A stretch of 11,540 nt of DNA, from NCBI GenBank assembly GCA_013140405.1, contig JABFSV010000207.1:1-11540 (forward strand), in the 5' to 3' direction. The translations under genes were made by a program, and so were the position numbers. How positions within the stretch are numbered: the stretch's first letter is position 1; every line of letters starts with the position of its first letter. Under the pieces are notes generated by a model, which was not told the origin of the DNA, searched no databases, and was given only the letters and a program-made list of their open reading frames with translations. Source of the stretch: Methyloglobulus sp. (GTDB lineage: Bacteria; Pseudomonadota; Gammaproteobacteria; Methylococcales; Methylomonadaceae). Of this stretch, positions 6,854 through 11,540 are shown piece after piece.

Positions 6854-8370
6854 CAGCTAACGATGTCCGTCAGCCGGTTTCATTACAGGAACAAGTCCTG
6901 GAAATCGGCACAAGACTTAAAAGCCCGCCGTCGGACAGGATGGTCGAATCTGCGTTTGCTGCGGAATTAAGCCATCAGGTGCAATTATTTGAAGCGATAG
7001 GGCTGGTTGATATTGCCCATACCTTGATCGTCATCGAACTGGGTACTATCCCGAAATCCCAAGGCCATCTTTTGCTGGCGCAATTATTGGCCTTGCAAAC
7101 CAAGCCGCCTTCGTTCGTAATGACTCCGACCAGAGGAGATATTTATACCAACCGTGAAGCTTGGTTGGCGGAGCAGACAGAATCCGTTGGGTGGCTAGGT
7201 GCAGGCCGTGCCCGAAGAGAGGCGATAACCACGGCGTTTGTTCTTGTGCTGCGGCACACGCTTTTGGAGTTTATCGAAACCCTAATAATACTGGTCATGG
7301 CAATAGTGCATAAATCTGAACAGCATTTATTATCTATCATGCCGGATTACACTTATCTTCAGGCGGCACAACCGACTACGTTCGGCCATTATTTATTAGG
7401 CTTCGCTTACCCGCTGTTGCGTGACTTGGAACGCTTAGAATCGTTAGTGTCCCGGCTCAACTTCAGTCCAATGGGTTGCGGTAGCACGAATGGTTCAAGA
7501 TTATTACAAGGTCGGCAATCACTAGCGGATTTATTAGGCTTTAATGGCTTAGTTCCTCACGCCCGCGATGCGATGTGGCAAGCGGATTTATTTATAGAAG
7601 CGGCTTCAATTCTGACAACGTGCAGCATCAATCTCAGCCGCTTGGCGGAGGATTTGCAAGTTTACAGCACCCAGGAGTTTGGCCTTATGGAATTGGATGA
7701 TCGCCACGCCCGTGCCAGTAAAATCATGCCGCAAAAGAAGAACCCATTTGCGCTGACGCACATTCGTGGTGTTGCCAATAAAATGATAGGCGTTATGTCC
7801 ACGGTCACAGCATCGGCTAGGACGCCATCAGGTCAACCGGACAATCGCCTATTAATTTATGGGGAATTGCCTGATGCGATAAAAACAGTTAATAATACTG
7901 CGTCTTTGATGACAGAAGTGCTGGAAGATATTACATTCAACGTAGAAAGAGGCAGAACATTGGTGGTATCCGGTTGGGTAATGTCCACCGATCTGGCTGA
8001 GGCATTAGTAATAGAATGCGGACTGGATTTTAGACGTGCGCATCAGTTGGTCGCTAAGCTGGCTAGCGAATACCAAGGTAAAAGCATCATGGAACTCGAC
8101 CATAAGAGCTTAATGCAATCCGCTGAAAGGGTATTTGGCTATTCTATTACACTGACCGAACAGCAGCTTAACGCTGCGTTAGATGTTAATTTAGCTATTC
8201 AAGCGCGAAAAGAGCCTGGCGGTACGGCAGTTGATAGCATGAATAATATGATTGCCGAATGCCGCCAACAATTGGCAAAATATCATGCTTACAATCAGTC
8301 CAGCTTAGTCTATTTTGCCAGTAAACAACAGTCAGTAGTGGAACTCGCCATGAAAGAAATCGGACAATGA
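6850..8370 (+). CDS. xcbC: Argininosuccinate-lyase-like AFS protein, probable phosphosulfolactate phosphate-lyase (XcbC by order)
   Basis: In Xanthobacter the AFS enzyme XcbC1 eliminates phosphate from phosphosulfolactate to form sulfoacrylate. This 506-residue protein directly follows the ComA homologue, with a 4-base overlap, in the xcbB-C position. The argininosuccinate lyase fold is visible, but its signatures are altered. The GRSRNDQ loop reads GRARREA (res. 119-125), the TH of the second conserved region reads Thr168-Tyr169 in PDYTYLQAAQP, so the usual general-acid His is missing, and the signature loop reads ASKIMPQKKNP (289-299) with Ser290 kept. It is therefore not an arginine-pathway lyase. 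Assignment to C rather than D rests on gene order and on these departures from succinyl-type chemistry. The C-terminal EPGGTA loop resembles the family. Confidence 0.78.
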   Translation: MTANDVRQPVSLQEQVLEIGTRLKSPPSDRMVESAFAAELSHQVQLFEAIGLVDIAHTLIVIELGTIPKSQGHLLLAQLLALQTKPPSFVMTPTRGDIYTNREAWLAEQTESVGWLGAGRARREAITTAFVLVLRHTLLEFIETLIILVMAIVHKSEQHLLSIMPDYTYLQAAQPTTFGHYLLGFAYPLLRDLERLESLVSRLNFSPMGCGSTNGSRLLQGRQSLADLLGFNGLVPHARDAMWQADLFIEAASILTTCSINLSRLAEDLQVYSTQEFGLMELDDRHARASKIMPQKKNPFALTHIRGVANKMIGVMSTVTASARTPSGQPDNRLLIYGELPDAIKTVNNTASLMTEVLEDITFNVERGRTLVVSGWVMSTDLAEALVIECGLDFRRAHQLVAKLASEYQGKSIMELDHKSLMQSAERVFGYSITLTEQQLNAALDVNLAIQARKEPGGTAVDSMNNMIAECRQQLAKYHAYNQSSLVYFASKQQSVVELAMKEIGQ

Positions 8371-8374
8371 AGCC

Positions 8375-9964
8375 ATGTTCAGATTAGGCTTTGACTACAT
8401 TATCGTCGGTGCCGGTTCAGCCGGTTGTGTGCTTGCCAACCGGCTGAACGAGGATTCAAACTGCCGTGTTTTATTACTTGAGGCTGGTTGTGAAGATAAC
8501 AACCCTGCCATCCAAACACCCGGCTTATTTTCCCAGTTGCAAGACGGTCTCTATGACTGGAGCGACCGTACCGTGCCGCAGCCCGCTTTGAATGGTCGCC
8601 GCATTTACATCCCTCAAGGAAAAGCGTTGGGTGGCTCAAGTTCCATCAACTACATGATTTACATACGTGGCAACCGGGCAGATTATGATTATTGGGCAAG
8701 TCTTGGTAATAAGGGCTGGAGTTATGAAGAAGTTCTACCTTATTTCATTAAATCTGAAACCAACCAAGCCGTTAATAGTCGCTATCATGGTCAGACGGGG
8801 CCTTTAGTAGTCTCCAATCACCCCAACATTTCTCCGGTCACTCAGCGTTATCTGTCCGCCGCTCAGGAAGTAGGGATTGCCTATAACCCTGATTTTAATG
8901 GCGAACAGCAGGATGGTTGTGGTCTTTTGCAACGGACGATTGTGAACGGTGCCCGATGCAGTGCTACTGCTTATTTGCGCTCGGCTCGGCGGCGTCCCAA
9001 TTTAACTGTGATAAGTAATGCACAAGCCACCCAACTGCTGTTCGATAATCATCGTGTCATTGGCGTGCAGTACCTGCACCTGGGTAACGTAGCACAAGCT
9101 TATGCTGCTTGTGAGATCATTTTGTCAGCCGGAGCTTTCCGGTCACCGCAATTACTCATGCTATCCGGTTTGGGGCCTGCTTTGGCGCTTGAGAAACTCG
9201 GAATTAACGTGCGAGTGGATTTGCCGGAAGTTGGTAAAAATCTGCAAGACCATATTCATGCCCGCGTACGCTGTGAATTAACTCAACCTTTAACTTTTTC
9301 AGCCTTGTCTAACGAGGACAAAATTGCCGCTGTAAACGAATACGAATCTACTAAAACAGGCCCTTTGGCCTCAAATTTCCTGGAAGCAGGGGCTTTTGTT
9401 AAAAGCGATCCCGATGTGGCGTATCCCGATTTGCAATTGTTTTTGTTTGGCAATTTAACGCCAGAATACCCTGAAGCAGGTCAAGCTACACGTCACGGTA
9501 TAGCGCTCACGGCTTATGTCAACAGACCTCGAAGCAGGGGTGAGATCACATTGTCATCCGCCGACCCACTGGATCGTCCTCGCATCAATCCGGGTTATTT
9601 CAGCGATCCTGACGACCTTCGTTGTTTGGTGGCAGGTGTGCGCTGGAATCTCAATATTCTTTACGGACAGGCATTTGACGATATCAGGGGCATTGAATTG
9701 TCACCCGGAATCAATATTCGTGATGATAATGGTTTGGAAGATTTTGTCAGGCGTACGGCATCGACCACTTGGCATCCGACAACGACCTGCCGGATGGGAG
9801 TTGATGCAACAGCGGTAGTCGATCCGGCATTGCGGGTTAATGGCGTAAGCGGCTTACGGGTAGTCGATGCGTCAGTAATGCCGACTATCGTCAGCGGCAA
9901 CACCAACGCGCCGACTATCATGATCGCAGAAAAAGCCGCGGACTTGATCCGTGGATGTTTGTAA
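8375..9964 (+). CDS. GMC-family FAD oxidoreductase (choline/alcohol dehydrogenase-like)
   Basis: This flavoprotein probably oxidises a primary or secondary alcohol. The 529 residues are full length for the family. They show the FAD-binding motif [18 protein letters not shown] (7-24), LLEAG, the first GMC signature around [15 protein letters not shown] (86-100), the second around [17 protein letters not shown], and the active-site pair His467 in HPTTTCRMG and Asn511 in [18 protein letters not shown]. No signal peptide is seen, so it is cytosolic or peripheral to the inner membrane, possibly quinone-linked like AlkJ (inference). It begins 4 bases after the upstream AFS gene and overlaps or nearly touches the next one, so it is a true operon member. 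No GMC enzyme belongs to the known xec/xcb set; the substrate could be an alkene- or epoxide-derived alcohol or diol. Substrate cannot be read from the sequence. Confidence 0.85.
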   Translation: MFRLGFDYIIVGAGSAGCVLANRLNEDSNCRVLLLEAGCEDNNPAIQTPGLFSQLQDGLYDWSDRTVPQPALNGRRIYIPQGKALGGSSSINYMIYIRGNRADYDYWASLGNKGWSYEEVLPYFIKSETNQAVNSRYHGQTGPLVVSNHPNISPVTQRYLSAAQEVGIAYNPDFNGEQQDGCGLLQRTIVNGARCSATAYLRSARRRPNLTVISNAQATQLLFDNHRVIGVQYLHLGNVAQAYAACEIILSAGAFRSPQLLMLSGLGPALALEKLGINVRVDLPEVGKNLQDHIHARVRCELTQPLTFSALSNEDKIAAVNEYESTKTGPLASNFLEAGAFVKSDPDVAYPDLQLFLFGNLTPEYPEAGQATRHGIALTAYVNRPRSRGEITLSSADPLDRPRINPGYFSDPDDLRCLVAGVRWNLNILYGQAFDDIRGIELSPGINIRDDNGLEDFVRRTASTTWHPTTTCRMGVDATAVVDPALRVNGVSGLRVVDASVMPTIVSGNTNAPTIMIAEKAADLIRGCL

Positions 9965-11351
9965 CCAAAAAGGTAATCAAGCTGTGATTAATTCAGTCCA
10001 TATAAGCGATTCCACGGTCTTTGGCTCATCCTGGGCTGATCCTGCACTACGTCCATTATTTGCCGAGCAAAACAGGGTAAGAGGCTGGCTTGAAATCATG
10101 ACTGTCCTGGCAGATGTGCAAGCCGAGTTTGCTTTGATCCCTGAACAGGCTGCGATAGAGATTAAAGCGGCTTACGAAAGCATTACCATCGATGAAGCCT
10201 TCTTAAATGAAGTGGGCGAAGGTTTTTTAAAAACTAACCATTCATTGATGGGATTGATCAATGCCGTCAAAAACCAATGCGGTGCCATCGGTGGTGAATG
10301 GCTTTGTTACGGGGCATCCGTCCAGGATATAACCGATACCCATACGGTATGCACATTATTAAAGGTGTTGATACACTTTTTAGAACAACTCACTGCAATA
10401 CAACAAATCCTGATTGATCTAGCTCGTCAGCACAAACACACTGTCATGTGCGGACGCACCCACGCCCAACCAGGGTTGCCGATTACATTCGGTTTTAAAG
10501 CCGCCACTTGGTTGGACGAACTGGAACGTCATCGCCAACGTTTAACTGAACTTAAACCACGCCTAAGCGTGGGCCAGCTTAGCGGCGGTGTCGGAAGCCT
10601 ATCTTCCTTCGGGCCGCAGGCATTAGCGTTGCAAAAGACTTTTATGCAGCGCTTAGGCTTGGAAACGCCTGCCGTTTCCTGGACTAGCAGCCGAGACCGT
10701 TATGCCGAATGGTTGAATGTGCTGGCGATGATTACCTCAACTGGTGACCGAATCGGACAGGAAATCGTCAACCTGCAACGACCTGAGATTGGTGAGTTAA
10801 GCGAAGGTTTTGTCAGTGGCGCAGTCGGAAGTATTACCATGCCACAAAAACGCAACCCGGAAATCTCCGAACATCTTGGCACTTTATCAAGGGTAGTCAG
10901 GTATCATGCCGCGCACATGGCTGAAAACCTGGTGCATAGCCATGAACGGGACGGTCGTTCCTGGAAAGGGGAATGGCTGATTATTCCCGATGCAACATTG
11001 ACGGCTGGCAAATCCTTGGCGTTACTTCTTACCTTACTCATGAATTTACAAGTCGACAAAAACCGGATGCTCGCCAATATAAAGGCAACTAACGGATTAG
11101 TCCATGCAGAAGCCGTCATGTTGAGGCTGGCCTTAACCTTGGGAAAACAAAGTGCGCACCAGCTTGTTTACGAATTGAGCTTGCCTACCCAAACGGAAGG
11201 GCTTGATTTTAAACAGGCTGTTTTAGGCCATCCAAAAATAAGTGCAATTCTGACTCGTAAAGAAATAGATTCGCTGTTCGATCTCGAACAAAGCACGGGC
11301 ATGTGTGCCAACATGGTCGATCAAGTCATTAGCCGATGCCAGTCCTTATAA
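9951..11351 (+). CDS. xcbD: Adenylosuccinate-lyase/carboxymuconate-cycloisomerase-like AFS protein (XcbD by order)
   Basis: This is a second AFS member of up to 466 residues, of the purB/pcaB-like branch. All three conserved regions are intact: [10 protein letters not shown] (121-130), [15 protein letters not shown] (168-182) with His171, and the signature [11 protein letters not shown] (293-303) with Ser294. [12 protein letters not shown] (331-342) is also typical. In Xanthobacter, XcbD1 acts after sulfoacrylate and is thought to run an AFS reaction in the addition direction to bring in cysteine sulfur. That role is transferred here by gene order only, and C and D could be swapped. The ATG at 9951 overlaps the GMC gene by 14 bases. 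A GTG at 9984, 10 bases after AAAAGGT, would give a shorter N-terminus closer to the family and may be the real start. Ordinary purine or protocatechuate roles are unlikely given the neighbours. Confidence 0.75.
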   Translation: MDVCNQKGNQAVINSVHISDSTVFGSSWADPALRPLFAEQNRVRGWLEIMTVLADVQAEFALIPEQAAIEIKAAYESITIDEAFLNEVGEGFLKTNHSLMGLINAVKNQCGAIGGEWLCYGASVQDITDTHTVCTLLKVLIHFLEQLTAIQQILIDLARQHKHTVMCGRTHAQPGLPITFGFKAATWLDELERHRQRLTELKPRLSVGQLSGGVGSLSSFGPQALALQKTFMQRLGLETPAVSWTSSRDRYAEWLNVLAMITSTGDRIGQEIVNLQRPEIGELSEGFVSGAVGSITMPQKRNPEISEHLGTLSRVVRYHAAHMAENLVHSHERDGRSWKGEWLIIPDATLTAGKSLALLLTLLMNLQVDKNRMLANIKATNGLVHAEAVMLRLALTLGKQSAHQLVYELSLPTQTEGLDFKQAVLGHPKISAILTRKEIDSLFDLEQSTGMCANMVDQVISRCQSL

Positions 11352-11364
11352 ATGGGTGGTTGAG

Positions 11365-11540
11365 GTGACAATAGACAAACAATTTCCTGACAGACACGCC
11401 GTCATAAACCGAATTGCCAGCCAAATACCCCGCCATATCCTCGCACATTATCCAACCCCGCTCATGCGGGCAAACCGATTGTCAAAAACACTTGGCCGCA
11501 CTGACCTGTGGTTTAAACGCGACGACCTGATCAGTTTCGG
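11365..11540 (+). CDS. xcbE: PLP-dependent D-cysteine-desulfhydrase-like enzyme, N-terminal fragment (XcbE-like)
   Basis: An open frame starts at GTG 11365, 13 bases after the previous stop, and runs off the window after 58 codons. A GGGTGG lies about 5 bases upstream. The visible protein includes ILAHYPTPLMRANRLSKTLG and then LWFKRDDLISFG, which is the N-terminal pattern of D-cysteine desulfhydrase/ACC deaminase-type fold-II PLP enzymes (PTPL...RLS..LG...L.KRDDL). The PLP-binding Lys should lie shortly beyond the edge. In Xanthobacter, XcbE1 is such an enzyme and works late in CoM synthesis, probably releasing the thiol from a cysteine adduct. An in-frame GTG at 11356 is an alternative start with a poorer ribosome site. 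Confidence 0.8.
   Translation, partial: MTIDKQFPDRHAVINRIASQIPRHILAHYPTPLMRANRLSKTLGRTDLWFKRDDLISF

Noticed and set aside
6850..8370. True argininosuccinate lyase (argH)
   Set aside because: The GRSRNDQ loop and the TH histidine are replaced, and the gene is coupled to phosphosulfolactate synthase, not to arginine genes.
1..11540. Mobile elements, CRISPR arrays, tRNA or rRNA genes
   Set aside because: No repeats, integrase or transposase frames, or RNA gene signatures were found; almost all bases are explained by the ten metabolic genes and partial ends.

Overview
The window is one dense run of genes, all on the + strand. It looks like the middle of an operon that combines bacterial epoxide carboxylation with bacterial coenzyme M (CoM, 2-mercaptoethanesulfonate) biosynthesis. 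The closest model I know is Xanthobacter autotrophicus Py2, where the xec and xcb genes lie on a linear megaplasmid. Base composition (a little under 50% GC by eye, many TTA/TTG/AAA codons) differs from high-GC Xanthobacter or actinobacterial alkene degraders. A mid-GC proteobacterium, perhaps gammaproteobacterial, is my low-confidence guess at the host. No rRNA, tRNA, transposase or other taxonomic marker is present.

Region 1 (1-3267) is epoxide catabolism. It holds the C-terminal part of epoxyalkane:CoM transferase (xecA-like), then a 110-base gap with a perfect 10-bp hairpin, then 2-ketopropyl-CoM oxidoreductase/carboxylase (2-KPCC, xecC-like), then an SDR whose substrate-binding Arg/Lys pair marks it as the S-specific 2-hydroxypropyl-CoM dehydrogenase (xecE-like). 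Together they open an epoxide with CoM, oxidise the hydroxyalkyl thioether to a ketone, and cleave and carboxylate it to a beta-keto acid such as acetoacetate, freeing CoM.

Region 2 (3279-5976) is a tightly packed three-gene cassette: two subunits with the glutaconate CoA-transferase fold and a 305-residue protein I do not recognise. The beta subunit has Ala where true CoA-transferases carry the catalytic Glu, so it is more likely a hydrolase or lyase of the IpdAB kind, or something new. Its position between the epoxide genes and the CoM genes is the most intriguing part of the window.

Region 3 (5969-11540) is CoM biosynthesis. It holds a ComA/XcbB-type phosphosulfolactate synthase, an argininosuccinate-lyase-like aspartase/fumarase superfamily (AFS) protein (XcbC by gene order), a GMC flavoprotein oxidoreductase, an adenylosuccinate-lyase/carboxymuconate-cycloisomerase-like AFS protein (XcbD by gene order), and the first 58 codons of a PLP-dependent D-cysteine-desulfhydrase-like enzyme (XcbE-like). 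Apart from the inserted GMC gene, the order matches the xcbB-C-D-E order known from Xanthobacter.

Junctions are overlaps (8, 8, 4 and probably 14 bases) or gaps of 3-13 bases, so strong co-translation is expected. No promoter or terminator could be assigned confidently, and both ends of the operon lie outside the window.
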